Source: an uncultured Mollicutes bacterium (lineage in GTDB: Bacteria; Bacillota_I; Bacilli_A; ML615J-28; CAG-313). Taken from it: DNA of 58,763 nucleotides. Position numbers and translations under genes: made by a program. The notes under the pieces were generated by a model that saw only the letters and a list, made by a program, of their open reading frames with translations, did not search any database and was not told the DNA's origin. How positions within the stretch are numbered: the stretch's first letter is position 1; every line of letters begins with the position of its first letter. Positions 8,572 through 18,291 of this stretch are shown here, piece after piece. Location: NCBI GenBank assembly GCA_900539265.1, contig UQBM01000012.1, positions 1 to 58,763 of the forward strand, given 5' to 3'.

Positions 8572-9348
8572 ATGGGTAAAATCATTTCTATTGTTAATCA
8601 AAAAGGAGGTGTAGGTAAGACAACTACGGCCATTAATTTAGGGGCTGCACTAGCAATGTTTAAACAAAAAGTTTTGATTGTTGATTATGATCAACAGGCT
8701 AACGCAACTATCGGACTAGGAATTAATCGTGAAGATATTTTGTTTGATGTTAGTGATTTTTTTACTCATATTGGTCTTCTAAGAAGAGCTATTGTCAAAA
8801 CTAAAGTAGAAAGACTTGATTTAATTGCCTCATCAATCAAACTTGCTAATATTGAAGAAAGTCTTTATATGATACCAGATAAAGAACTTCTTTTAAAAAG
8901 AAAATTAGATATAATTAAAAATGAATATGATTTTATTTTGATTGATTGTCCACCATCTTTAGGATTAATTGTGGATAATGCTCTTTTTGCTAGTGATTCT
9001 GTTATCATACCAGTTGAGTGTGGTTTTTATGCATATGATGCTCTTACCCAAATGATTAATAAAATTGATAAAATTCAAAATAATAAAAACATAGATATTG
9101 AGGGAATTTTATTAACCAAACTTGATAATAAAAATACATTAGGTTATGAAATTGTGGAAAAAGTTAAATTTTTATTTCCCGAGAAAATTTTCAAAACAAT
9201 TATTACAAGATCATCACATATTCAAGAAGCTCCTCTTTATGGAAAAAGTGTTTTAAATTTTTCTTTTAATTCAAGAGGCTCTAAAGAGTATCGCAATCTT
9301 GCAAAAGAAATTTTAGAAAATAATTTAATAAAAATTACGAAGGAATGA
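8572..9348 (+). CDS. parA: ParA/Soj-family chromosome-partition ATPase
   Basis: This 258-aa protein has a deviant Walker A at residues 11-18 (KGGVGKTT), Walker A' DYDQQANAT and Walker B ILIDCPPSLG, so it should bind DNA when loaded with ATP and move partition complexes. Length fits chromosomal Soj. In related genomes noc and parB lie beside it. Here rsmG precedes it directly and DUF951 follows, and no parB is present anywhere in the window. The stop TGA overlaps the next frame. Confidence 0.93.
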   Translation: MGKIISIVNQKGGVGKTTTAINLGAALAMFKQKVLIVDYDQQANATIGLGINREDILFDVSDFFTHIGLLRRAIVKTKVERLDLIASSIKLANIEESLYMIPDKELLLKRKLDIIKNEYDFILIDCPPSLGLIVDNALFASDSVIIPVECGFYAYDALTQMINKIDKIQNNKNIDIEGILLTKLDNKNTLGYEIVEKVKFLFPEKIFKTIITRSSHIQEAPLYGKSVLNFSFNSRGSKEYRNLAKEILENNLIKITKE

Positions 9349-9353
9349 TATAT

Positions 9354-9578
9354 ATGGTTGACGCAACTACTATTAAAATTGGTGATATTTTAAAATTTAA
9401 AAAAAATCATCCATGTGGATCAAATACATGGAAGGTATTAAGAATTGGTATTGACTTTAAATTAGAGTGTACAACATGTGGTAGAATTATTATGATTCCA
9501 AGACTAGAAGTAATTAAAAAAGCTAAAGAAGTAATTGAAAATGGTACAATAAATAAGTCTGTTATAAAGAATGACTAA
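9354..9578 (+). CDS. DUF951 family protein (YyzM-like)
   Basis: This 74-aa protein begins MVDATTIKIGDILKFKKNHP. It carries the family's CGSNTW motif and a second CxxC (CTTCGR), giving three cysteines that may bind a metal. In B. subtilis the homologue also lies near the origin, between soj and ychF. An ATG at 9345 overlaps the parA stop, but AAGGA at 9340-9344 leaves only a few bases to it. Spacing to the ATG at 9354 is nine bases, so I choose that one. Biochemical role unknown. Confidence 0.85.
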   Translation: MVDATTIKIGDILKFKKNHPCGSNTWKVLRIGIDFKLECTTCGRIIMIPRLEVIKKAKEVIENGTINKSVIKND

Positions 9579-9888
9579 AGTATGTATATGAAAGATGAAT
9601 CTACTTTTTTTCGTTTTAATATTAATAAAAGAAAAAGTTAATTTAAAGAATTATAAAAATTTGAGGTTTGGTAAATTAATATATAATCTAATTGCTTTTT
9701 TTAAAGTCTTATTTTAAGTTTTATAAGATAGAATGAATAACATTAAAAGTAAAATTTTAGATTTATTTTTAATATTTTCTTTTTAGAAATAGTTTATTTT
9801 TTCTTATAAAACTTTTTTTTGCTTTTTATGACAAAACAATATTATATAATAGATAACACACGCTTTAAAAAAGGGGGGGAAGTTTAAA
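9579..9888 (+). promoter_or_regulatory. intergenic region with putative spoIIE promoter
   Basis: These 310 AT-rich bases hold no convincing gene. Near the end is a TATAAT at 9845-9850. A TTGCTT at 9819-9824 lies 20 bases upstream, a wide spacing resembling sigma-A promoters that need Spo0A. Between them, minus-strand TTTGTCATA (9828-9836) matches the Spo0A box only partly. The ribosome site AAGGGGGGGA (9871-9880) is strong. Confidence 0.4.
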
Positions 9889-12123
9889 GTGCTAAAAAAA
9901 ATGAATATGATTATTGTAGCCTTCTTTTTAATTTTAACTATTAATGGAGGTTACTTATTTTCTTTATATTTGCCTGTAATGTTATTTTATCTATTTAAAG
10001 ATAAAAGAAATATGTATTATATATATCCAATCTCATTGCTAAGTATTTTACTTTTTTCAAAAGAGTTTATAATTGGTTATTTGGTTTTAATAGTACTTGT
10101 AACAATCTTCTTATTTTTATTTAAAATGGGTGTGAATAAAGACAATGTATTATTTGCAAAACCTAATATAATTATCTCTGCGTTTATTTTAATTATCAAT
10201 TTAGTTAGTTTTTTTTTGTATCCTAAATCTAGTATTAATGTTTTTGGTAAAATCATTTTTACTTTTTTAAGTATTTTGATTTACTTGTTTTTAGATGTTT
10301 ATTTATATAAACTTTTAAAAGATATTAAAAATATTAAAGAAAGATTTTTCATTAATGATAATAAAAGTTTTCATTCATATATTTATTTAGAAATTTTAAT
10401 TTGTATTTTAACAACTATTGGTGCAAGTTATATAGAGATTTTCAATGTAAATCTATCAATTATTGTTGGTTGTTATTTTGCGATGTATTTAAGCCGGAAA
10501 TTTAAAAATATTTATAGTTTATTGTATAGTCTTGTGATTGTTTTTCTCGAATATGTTTTCTTTAAAATTGATGAAAGTTTAATTATTATTGTTATATCTG
10601 GTATCTATTCAGTTAGAAGTGTATACACTATTGGTATTCTAAATGCTTTTTTAGCAATTATAATTTTCAGTAATACTATTCAAAATCAAGCAGTATATAT
10701 CGCTATTATGGGACTTAGTATTGTATTTGAAGTTTTGTCATATGTATTTATTAAAGTACAAGCTGAGGATATTGATGAATATAAAGAAATTCACCAAACT
10801 GCTCAAAAAAGTGTCAATGAAGAAATATTAAAATTTGCAGGATTTTTAGACCGTTTTGTTATTGGCTTTCAAAATCCCAAAGGTTTTACTGAAAAACTAA
10901 GTAATGGTATTAAAACAATTGTTGATAAACATTGTAAAAACTGTACTAATCAAAAGGTTTGTTTTAGTCAAAACAAATCATCACTTTATCCTATTTTCAA
11001 AGATATCCTAATGATGGATGAAGATGCAATTTATAATTATGAAGATTTTGCTAAAACCTGTTATAAATATCCATCTATTTTAAATACCTCAAAACTATTA
11101 AATGAACGAATCAATTATAAAGATCCCAATAGTGATGAAAAAGATGCAAATAATTATATATTATTAGCTCAAATCAGTGGGGTATCAAATGCTCTTAAAA
11201 ATTATGTTGTTGATACAACTAGTAAAACAGAACTTAACTATCAAAATTTATATAAAGCCAAAAGTTATTTAATAGAATTAGAATATTATGTTACTTATTA
11301 TGAAATTACGAGATGTTATGAACATGATTTTTTAATAAAAATTGGTATTAAAAATACTAGCTTTGAAAAAATTAAAAGTATTTTAACCACCTTATTTGAA
11401 ACAATTGTTGATGAAGAAGTTAGTGTAGAATTGATATCCGAAGAAAATACAACCTTATATATTAATATAATGCCAAAATTAATAATTGATGTAATTTATG
11501 CCTATGGTAATATTCCTGCAGATAGTCAAGCTATTAGTGGAGATAACTATTTGGTTAAAGAACAAGATAATGGTCATATTTTATTTGCTATTTCAGATGG
11601 TATGGGTAAAGGTTATAGCGCTTTTTATGAAAGCGATATGACGCTTCATTTAGTAGAAGATATTGTCCATTTAAATATTGAATCATCAACTGCTTTAGAA
11701 ATTCTTAATACTTTTTATACTGTTCAAGATTATTTAGAACGTTATGCTACTCTTGATTTCTTAGATATCAATCGTCATAGTGGATTAGCTACTTTTTATA
11801 AAATGGGAGCAAACACAACCTATATTTTTAAACAAAATGGTAATATTGAAAAAATTATTAATAAAAGTTTGCCACTTGGTATTGATGAAGAAGTTGATCA
11901 AAAAACTTATCATTTAGAAGATGGAGATTTAATTATTATGAGCAGTGATGGTGTGCTAGAAAATTTAATTGATAATGATCAACTTGAAAGTTTTATCAAA
12001 TCATCTAGTAATTTACTTCCTCAACAACTAGTATATGAAATTTTAAATTATACAACTACTCATGATATTAAAGCAAAAGATGATATGACAATTATTGTTT
12101 TAAAAATTCAAAAACAAAAATAA
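9889..12123 (+). CDS. spoIIE: stage II sporulation protein E (SpoIIE) phosphatase
   Basis: In sporulating Bacillota SpoIIE dephosphorylates SpoIIAA to activate sigma-F in the forespore and helps place the asymmetric septum. This 744-aa protein has about ten hydrophobic helices in residues 1-300, then a linker with a Cys group (CKNCTNQKVC near 346) known from SpoIIE-type proteins. A C-terminal PP2C-type phosphatase follows (FAISDGMGKGYSA near 567, and later IIMSSDGVLENL and KAKDDMTIIVL). The GTG start is supported by the unusually strong AAGGGGGGGA eight bases upstream; the ATG at 9901 would be too distant. It is slightly shorter than B. subtilis SpoIIE. It suggests a spore-forming lineage, but no other sporulation gene is in view. 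Confidence 0.92.
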   Translation: MLKKMNMIIVAFFLILTINGGYLFSLYLPVMLFYLFKDKRNMYYIYPISLLSILLFSKEFIIGYLVLIVLVTIFLFLFKMGVNKDNVLFAKPNIIISAFILIINLVSFFLYPKSSINVFGKIIFTFLSILIYLFLDVYLYKLLKDIKNIKERFFINDNKSFHSYIYLEILICILTTIGASYIEIFNVNLSIIVGCYFAMYLSRKFKNIYSLLYSLVIVFLEYVFFKIDESLIIIVISGIYSVRSVYTIGILNAFLAIIIFSNTIQNQAVYIAIMGLSIVFEVLSYVFIKVQAEDIDEYKEIHQTAQKSVNEEILKFAGFLDRFVIGFQNPKGFTEKLSNGIKTIVDKHCKNCTNQKVCFSQNKSSLYPIFKDILMMDEDAIYNYEDFAKTCYKYPSILNTSKLLNERINYKDPNSDEKDANNYILLAQISGVSNALKNYVVDTTSKTELNYQNLYKAKSYLIELEYYVTYYEITRCYEHDFLIKIGIKNTSFEKIKSILTTLFETIVDEEVSVELISEENTTLYINIMPKLIIDVIYAYGNIPADSQAISGDNYLVKEQDNGHILFAISDGMGKGYSAFYESDMTLHLVEDIVHLNIESSTALEILNTFYTVQDYLERYATLDFLDINRHSGLATFYKMGANTTYIFKQNGNIEKIINKSLPLGIDEEVDQKTYHLEDGDLIIMSSDGVLENLIDNDQLESFIKSSSNLLPQQLVYEILNYTTTHDIKAKDDMTIIVLKIQKQK

Positions 12124-12136
12124 ATATAGATATTTT

Positions 12137-12170
12137 AACCTTTTTATTATCTAATAAAAAGGTTTTTTTA
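12137..12170 (+). terminator. terminator after spoIIE
   Basis: A 12-bp stem AACCTTTTTATT / AATAAAAAGGTT with a four-base loop is followed by T residues. Confidence 0.88.
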
Positions 12171-12234
12171 TGTTTGGACTTTAATGAACAATTGTGTTAT
12201 AATTGTTTTAAGAATAAAAGTAAAAGGAATTTAT

Positions 12235-14664
12235 ATGGAAAAGTTAATAGAACATATTGAACAAGAAAAAGATTTGATTATTATATCAAATCAAGCCATT
12301 AAATCAATCTTAATTCAGAAACTTTCTAATAAGATGCGAAAGATTACATTTAAAAGTTTTGATGAAGTAAAAGATGATATCTATTCAAAAATTGATTGTC
12401 AAATGTTATTGAATAATATGAAAGAAGATACTAATTTAGAAGTATTGCGAATTAAACTTGTAAATAGTTATTTTATTAAAAATGATAGTAATGAACCACT
12501 ACTTCATGAGTTATATCTTTATCATCAAAACAATCATTTAACATTAGATGAGAATTATTTGTCTTACTATAAAAGTAAAAGAATTTATTTAGTTAATTAC
12601 TATGGTGATGATGATTTAATGAATCAATTTTTACAATTTTTAAATAATTATGAACAACTTTTTATAACAAATGATGTCAATAAGGAACTTAAAATTTTAC
12701 ATTTTGAAAATTATGATGATGAAATATTAGATGTAGTAAATCGTATTGCCATTTTATTAAATAAAGGAATAGAACCTGCTAAAATTATTATTCATAAAGT
12801 GAATGAAGATTACTTAAATAAGTTAGAAGAATATTTGATGATATATAAAATAGATTATATTATTGATGGTAAAGGTTCTTTTTTTGACTTAGATATTGTT
12901 AAAGATTTCTTCAATTACTTAAAAAAATATGAAACAATGAACCTGAATAAAGTATTAAAAGAGTATTTTACAAATAATAATGTGAATAAAGTTTTTTCAA
13001 AAGTATTGAAATTATTAGAACCTATTATAATGCTAGATTTAACAATTAATCAAATAACTTTAAATTTAATAAAAGATGTTTTGACGCATACAAATTATCA
13101 AGAAGAAGTTACCAATGTAATCAAAATTGAAAATGTTTTTGATCATATCTATGATTTTGATACGCATATTTTTATAATGAATTTTAGTCATGGTGAGATT
13201 GCACATATTTATAAAGATGATACTTATCTAAATGATAGAATTAGAAAAACTTTAAAATTATTAACAAGTTTTGATAGAACTCAAATGGAAGAAAAGAAAA
13301 TACTTGATTTGATTAATGGTTATGAATTTATTCATTTAAGTTATTCGACATATTGTTTTTCTAAAACATATTTACTTAGTAATTTAACAAAAGAACTTAC
13401 TAAAACAAACATAGTCAATATTTGTGATGCATCAATTGATATTTTTAATATTGTTAATAAAGATATGGCAAGGATGCGGTTTTTAAAAGCTTATGCATTA
13501 TATCGTTTATATCAAGAAAAAACTTTAGATTACCTTAATGGTTATAACTACTTTCATGCAGATTTAACAAAACGTTATCAAAGTGATTTTCATGCGACTC
13601 TAGATTATTTAGCTCTACCAACTTTATTTATGGAACTATCATACACTAAACTAAATGATTATTTTAGTTGTCCTTTTCGTTTCTATCTTAAATATATTTT
13701 AAATATTAAAGAAAAGACGGAAGATAATCATAGCACTTTTATTGGTAGTATGTATCATTATGTTTTAGAAAAAGTTGTGGCAAAAAGATATATTGATAAA
13801 CTTGCAAAAGAAGAGGTTTTAGAAAATATCAGTAGTTATATTCATGATTTTGTCAAAAATGGAAAATACGAAGTACAAAATAAATTAAAATTTTATTTAA
13901 ATAAATTTGTCGAAGAATTAAAAATTATTGTAGAAATTATTATGGACTTTATGGATCATTCTTCCTTTGAAGTTATAGGTCTTGAACAAAAATTAGAAAA
14001 AAAACTTGATGATAATACGATAATAGTTGGTTTAGTTGATAAAATTCTAAAATATCAAGATTATTATCTAGTTATTGATTATAAAACAAATCCAGTAAAT
14101 CCTAGTTGGTATTCTCTTGATGTAGGTCTTGATCTGCAATTGCCACTTTATCTATCTTTAATCAAAGCAAACTATCCAAACGCAAAGATTGCAGGAGGCT
14201 ATCTACAAAGTGTTTTTCGTACAAATATTTTAAAATATGAGGATAAACCTTTTTCAAAGATAATGTTAGAACAATTAAAATATGCAGGTTATACCTTACA
14301 AAATATAGATGTTATTTTAGCAATTGATACAAATGCTTTAAATGGTAATGGTAGTATGCCTAAACAAATTTTATCTAATAGGGGCTTTTATAAAAATTTT
14401 TTAAAAAAATCTTTTACGCAGACCCAATTTGATAATATTATTCTATATGTAGAAGAATTAATTTTTAAAGCAAACAAAAATATTAGGAAAGGACTTTTCC
14501 CTATCTTACCACTAACAGATGAAAAAAATGAGTCTGTTTGTAGGTATTGTAAATTAAAAGATCTTTGTTATAGAAATGACACAATGAAAAAAGTTTATAA
14601 AAAACATGATGATTTTTCATACCTTTTTGAAGGAGGAAATAATGAAAACAAACTGGAGTACTGA
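12235..14664 (+). CDS. addB: ATP-dependent nuclease subunit AddB/RexB
   Basis: AddAB is the Gram-positive counterpart of RecBCD, resecting double-strand ends for recombination. This 809-aa subunit shows a C-terminal RecB-type nuclease (GLVDKIL, then VIDYKTNP near residue 615). The Fe-S staple is split between CPFRFYLKYIL near 480 and C-x2-C-x5-C (CRYCKLKDLC) near the end. No Walker A is evident, so the helicase half looks inactive, as in RexB. It is shorter than Bacillus AddB (about 1,160 aa). The ATG at 12235 follows AAAAGGAA; the frame is open further upstream without a ribosome site. It overlaps addA by 23 bases. Confidence 0.88.
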   Translation: MEKLIEHIEQEKDLIIISNQAIKSILIQKLSNKMRKITFKSFDEVKDDIYSKIDCQMLLNNMKEDTNLEVLRIKLVNSYFIKNDSNEPLLHELYLYHQNNHLTLDENYLSYYKSKRIYLVNYYGDDDLMNQFLQFLNNYEQLFITNDVNKELKILHFENYDDEILDVVNRIAILLNKGIEPAKIIIHKVNEDYLNKLEEYLMIYKIDYIIDGKGSFFDLDIVKDFFNYLKKYETMNLNKVLKEYFTNNNVNKVFSKVLKLLEPIIMLDLTINQITLNLIKDVLTHTNYQEEVTNVIKIENVFDHIYDFDTHIFIMNFSHGEIAHIYKDDTYLNDRIRKTLKLLTSFDRTQMEEKKILDLINGYEFIHLSYSTYCFSKTYLLSNLTKELTKTNIVNICDASIDIFNIVNKDMARMRFLKAYALYRLYQEKTLDYLNGYNYFHADLTKRYQSDFHATLDYLALPTLFMELSYTKLNDYFSCPFRFYLKYILNIKEKTEDNHSTFIGSMYHYVLEKVVAKRYIDKLAKEEVLENISSYIHDFVKNGKYEVQNKLKFYLNKFVEELKIIVEIIMDFMDHSSFEVIGLEQKLEKKLDDNTIIVGLVDKILKYQDYYLVIDYKTNPVNPSWYSLDVGLDLQLPLYLSLIKANYPNAKIAGGYLQSVFRTNILKYEDKPFSKIMLEQLKYAGYTLQNIDVILAIDTNALNGNGSMPKQILSNRGFYKNFLKKSFTQTQFDNIILYVEELIFKANKNIRKGLFPILPLTDEKNESVCRYCKLKDLCYRNDTMKKVYKKHDDFSYLFEGGNNENKLEY

Positions 14665-17600
14665 ACAATTAAAAGCTATTTATGATAATGGTAAAGACAT
14701 CTTAGTAAATGCAGGAGCAGGAAGTGGCAAAACTGCGGTTTTGACAGAACGATTATTACAAAAAATTGAAGCAGGTGTTAAACTTGATGAATTAATTGTT
14801 TTAACTTTTACGACACTTGCAGCTGGTGAAATGAAAGAAAGATTAAGAAAAAAATTAAAAGAGAGTAAAAATCCCTTCTCACAAGATGCCTTGTTATATA
14901 TTGATCAAGCTAATATTCAAACCTTTGATGCTTTCGTTAATGAATTAGTTAGAAAATATCATTATCTACTTAATATGAATAATCAAATTAATGTAGTTGA
15001 TAATATTACTTTCAAAATGATTTCATTAGATTTATTAAATGAGATTTTTAATCAATTCTATCAAGAAGAGAACCCTACTTTTTTTTCATTACTTAATCAA
15101 TATACGACCAAAGATGATGAAATTTTAAAAAACAATTTGATAGAGTTATATAATAAAATAGTTTTATTTCCTAATTATCAAAATATTTTAAATCATTACG
15201 AAGAATATTTTAGTGAACAATTTGTTACCAAAATGTTAGATGATTTTAATCAAATTTTGAAGGATAAAGCAATTCAAATTGAAAGTGAAATCAAATTATT
15301 AAATAATTATACAGCCTCTTTTAGTCTTAAAAAACATTACGATGAACTTTTAGAATTATGTCAAAAATTAAAAAAAGCGAATACCTATGATGATTATTTA
15401 TTTTTGACAACGTATAAGTTTACTAAATTACCTTCTAAAGTAGAGTATGAGGAAGAGAAGGAACCATATAAAAAAATTTATGGAGAAATTAAAACGCAAA
15501 TAGAAAGTATGCAAGAGTTATTGATATATGAAAATGCTAAAAATTTAATTAACCTTTATTTGACAACAAAACCTTGTGTAAAAATAGTAGTTCAAATTTT
15601 GTTAGAATTAGATAAATCATTAAATAAGTATAAATATGAACATAATGCTTATGATTTTAACGATATTGCTCAAATGGCTATAAAACTATTAGAAGAAAAT
15701 GATGAACTTCGATATAGTATTAAAAAGCACACAAAAGAAATTTTAATTGATGAATATCAAGATACCTCTGATATCCAAGAAAGACTTGTGTGGCTGATTG
15801 CAGATAATAATGTTTATATGGTAGGTGATGTTAAACAATCAATTTATCGGTTTAGAAATGCCAATCCTGATATTTTTAAAAATAAGTATCAAAAATTAAA
15901 GGAAACTGGTGTAATTGATTTAACCCAGAATTTTCGTTCACGAAAAGAAGTTTTAGATTTTGTTAATTTAGTTTTTCAAAATGTAATGAGCCTAGATTTA
16001 GGTGGGGTAGATTATAATGATGCCCATTATTTACATTATGGTTTCAAAACCTATGATAAATTTCAAGCATCTAATTATCAAACAAAAATATATACATATG
16101 ATTTAACCGATGATTATCATTTCTCTAAAGCAGAAGTAGAGGCTTTTATAATTGCTGAAAAAATTAAACAGATGGTTAATACTAAAAAAATCTTTGATAA
16201 AAATACCAAAGAAAATCGATTTGTAACTTACCAAGATTTTGCGATTTTGACTAGTTCTAAAGATAAGTATGATTTATATAAAAAAATTTTCGAATATCAT
16301 GGAATTCCACTTGAAATCCATAAAGACCAAAATTTTACAACTGGAGGAGAGATATATGCTATATATAATCTTTTAAAAGTAATTTATTCTATTTATGATA
16401 AAAACTATGCTAAACATAATTTAAAAAGAGCGCTGACTTCAGTTTTGCGTAGTTATTTAGTAGAGATGAATGATGATGATATTACTAAAATTGTAACATC
16501 AGATCATATTTTAACATTATTAAAAGAATATGATTTAGAATTATTTAATAAATTAGAAGATATTGCTATGCAACTTGATGTATTAAGTCTTAACCAATTA
16601 ATTAAGTTAATTTATCAACAGTTTGATATATATATTAAAATGATGAATTTATATGATATAGAAAAAGCTGAATCATCTCTTTTATATATGTATAATATTA
16701 TCAATAGTCTAGTATTACTAGAATATAGTTTAATAGATGTCATTCATTATTTTGCTCTTTTGGTTAATGAGGAAGAAAAATTTGCTATTAAAATGACCAA
16801 AAAAGCATCTCTTAATAATCAAGCGGTAAAGATGATGTCTATCCATGCTTCAAAAGGGTTAGAATTTCCCATTTGTTTTTTTCCTGAATTATATAAAAAA
16901 TTCAATCTACAGGATTTAAAGGGCAACTTCTTATATAGTAAAAACTATCAGATTATTATGCCTATTCATCTTAATGGACTATTTTTAACTAATCCACTTA
17001 AATTTTTAGAACAACATTATTATTTAAAAGAAGAAATTAGTGAAAGAATTAGATTGTTATATGTAGCATTTACAAGACCAAAAGAGGAAGCTATTTTAGT
17101 ATTGCCAAAGTTTGATAATGAAGAAGTTTATACAAAAAATGAAATAGAGGATAAAAAGTTGAAGATTCGTTCTTTTTATGATTTGCTCAATTTAATTGCT
17201 CCTAGATTACGGTTTTTAGAAGAAGAAGTTGACCTACGTTTAATAAACATTGTGAAAGATTATAGTAATGTAAACAATGATGAAATTAATAAAAATATTG
17301 ATAGCATTACCAATCAAGAATTTTCTTTTTTTGATACTAGCCTTAAAAAAAGAAGCCTTCTTAAAATGAAGGCCTCAAAAGAGTCTATTTTTTTTAAAGA
17401 AAAAGAAGAATTAGAATTGTTGCAACTTGGCAATTATTTTCATCATGCTTTAGAACTATCAAATATGTCGATTGTTAATGTTAATAATCTTCATATTAAT
17501 AAAAGAGTAAAAAATCTTATTATTGCTTTTTTAGAAAGTCCTTTTATTAAAGAAAAAAAAATTATTAATCATTATCATGAGTATGCTTTTTCCTATGAGG

Positions 17601-17815
17601 AAGAAGAAAGTAAAATTGATGGAGTTATTGATTTAATTATTGAAACAAATGACTCTATTTATATTATTGATTACAAACTTAGTAACTTAGATGACATTGC
17701 CTATACCAAACAACTTTCAGTTTATAAAAACTATATGATGAGAATTTCAAACAAAAGGATTTATACTTATTTATATTCAATTTATAAACAAGAGTTCAGG
17801 AAAATAATTTGCTAA
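14642..17815 (+). CDS. addA: ATP-dependent helicase/nuclease subunit AddA
   Basis: This 1,057-aa UvrD/Rep-type helicase with a nuclease tail is the partner of AddB. Visible motifs are the Q-motif STEQLKAI, Walker A NAGAGSGKTAVL near residue 20, motif II LIDEYQDTS near 370, motif III VGDVKQSIYRFRNANP, motif V KMMSIHASKGLEF and motif VI LYVAFTRPKEE. The C-terminal nuclease carries GNYFHHALE and IIDYKLSNLDD. The ATG is chosen because GGAGG lies seven bases upstream, inside addB. It ends tail-to-tail with the rhodanese gene, with a 4-base overlap. Confidence 0.95.
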   Translation: MKTNWSTEQLKAIYDNGKDILVNAGAGSGKTAVLTERLLQKIEAGVKLDELIVLTFTTLAAGEMKERLRKKLKESKNPFSQDALLYIDQANIQTFDAFVNELVRKYHYLLNMNNQINVVDNITFKMISLDLLNEIFNQFYQEENPTFFSLLNQYTTKDDEILKNNLIELYNKIVLFPNYQNILNHYEEYFSEQFVTKMLDDFNQILKDKAIQIESEIKLLNNYTASFSLKKHYDELLELCQKLKKANTYDDYLFLTTYKFTKLPSKVEYEEEKEPYKKIYGEIKTQIESMQELLIYENAKNLINLYLTTKPCVKIVVQILLELDKSLNKYKYEHNAYDFNDIAQMAIKLLEENDELRYSIKKHTKEILIDEYQDTSDIQERLVWLIADNNVYMVGDVKQSIYRFRNANPDIFKNKYQKLKETGVIDLTQNFRSRKEVLDFVNLVFQNVMSLDLGGVDYNDAHYLHYGFKTYDKFQASNYQTKIYTYDLTDDYHFSKAEVEAFIIAEKIKQMVNTKKIFDKNTKENRFVTYQDFAILTSSKDKYDLYKKIFEYHGIPLEIHKDQNFTTGGEIYAIYNLLKVIYSIYDKNYAKHNLKRALTSVLRSYLVEMNDDDITKIVTSDHILTLLKEYDLELFNKLEDIAMQLDVLSLNQLIKLIYQQFDIYIKMMNLYDIEKAESSLLYMYNIINSLVLLEYSLIDVIHYFALLVNEEEKFAIKMTKKASLNNQAVKMMSIHASKGLEFPICFFPELYKKFNLQDLKGNFLYSKNYQIIMPIHLNGLFLTNPLKFLEQHYYLKEEISERIRLLYVAFTRPKEEAILVLPKFDNEEVYTKNEIEDKKLKIRSFYDLLNLIAPRLRFLEEEVDLRLINIVKDYSNVNNDEINKNIDSITNQEFSFFDTSLKKRSLLKMKASKESIFFKEKEELELLQLGNYFHHALELSNMSIVNVNNLHINKRVKNLIIAFLESPFIKEKKIINHYHEYAFSYEEEESKIDGVIDLIIETNDSIYIIDYKLSNLDDIAYTKQLSVYKNYMMRISNKRIYTYLYSIYKQEFRKIIC

Positions 17816-18123
17816 GCATATTTAGTAACAACGGCTCCCATAAAATGATCAATTCCGCCAATCACATTTATAACATGATAACCGAGTCTTGATAAAAATT
17901 TACAAGCGTGATAACTATTATTGCCGTTTTTACAAATAATAAAATAAGTATGATTACAGTTTAAAAATAAGTTATGTTTTTCAACTAAAATGCTATAGGG
18001 TATATTAATAGAATCAACAATATGATAAAGTTCAAAATCTCTAGTATCTCTAATATCAATAATTTTGAAATTTATGTTTTTTTGATAATATTTGAAAAAT
18101 TTAATTGGTGATATTTCGTCCAT
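17812..18123 (-). CDS. single-domain rhodanese-like protein
   Basis: This 103-aa rhodanese fold (IDIRDTRDFELYHI, with the His of the domain, then IPYSIL) has an active-site loop CKNGNNS near residue 64 whose cysteine is retained. It would carry a persulfide or transfer sulfur in the cytoplasm; the acceptor is unknown. The ribosome site GGGAGG lies on the minus strand before the ATG. It is convergent with addA and divergent from the regulator at 18292. Confidence 0.9.
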   Translation of the reverse strand: MDEISPIKFFKYYQKNINFKIIDIRDTRDFELYHIVDSINIPYSILVEKHNLFLNCNHTYFIICKNGNNSYHACKFLSRLGYHVINVIGGIDHFMGAVVTKYA

Positions 18124-18235
18124 ATATATGCCTCCCTTGAATTATGGTATGAGTATTTTAACAAATTAAAGTGGCAAATAAGGTCATATTATGGAAGTAA
18201 AATAATTAATTTAAAAGTTAGTTTAAATGGTTTGC

Positions 18236-18264
18236 TTGAAAAAAGTAGAAGTTTATTATATAAT
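18236..18264 (+). promoter_or_regulatory. sigma-A-type promoter for the PucR-like regulator
   Basis: TTGAAA (18236-18241), a 17-base spacer and TATAAT (18259-18264), 28 bases before the start codon. Confidence 0.75.
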
Positions 18265-18291
18265 ATATATGTTAGGAATATGGTGATCTAG

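Noticed and set aside
9579..9888. Replication origin in the parA-spoIIE spacer
   Set aside because: No DnaA-box cluster (TTATCCACA) is visible and dnaA/dnaN are absent, although the mnmG-rsmG-parA cluster is often origin-proximal.
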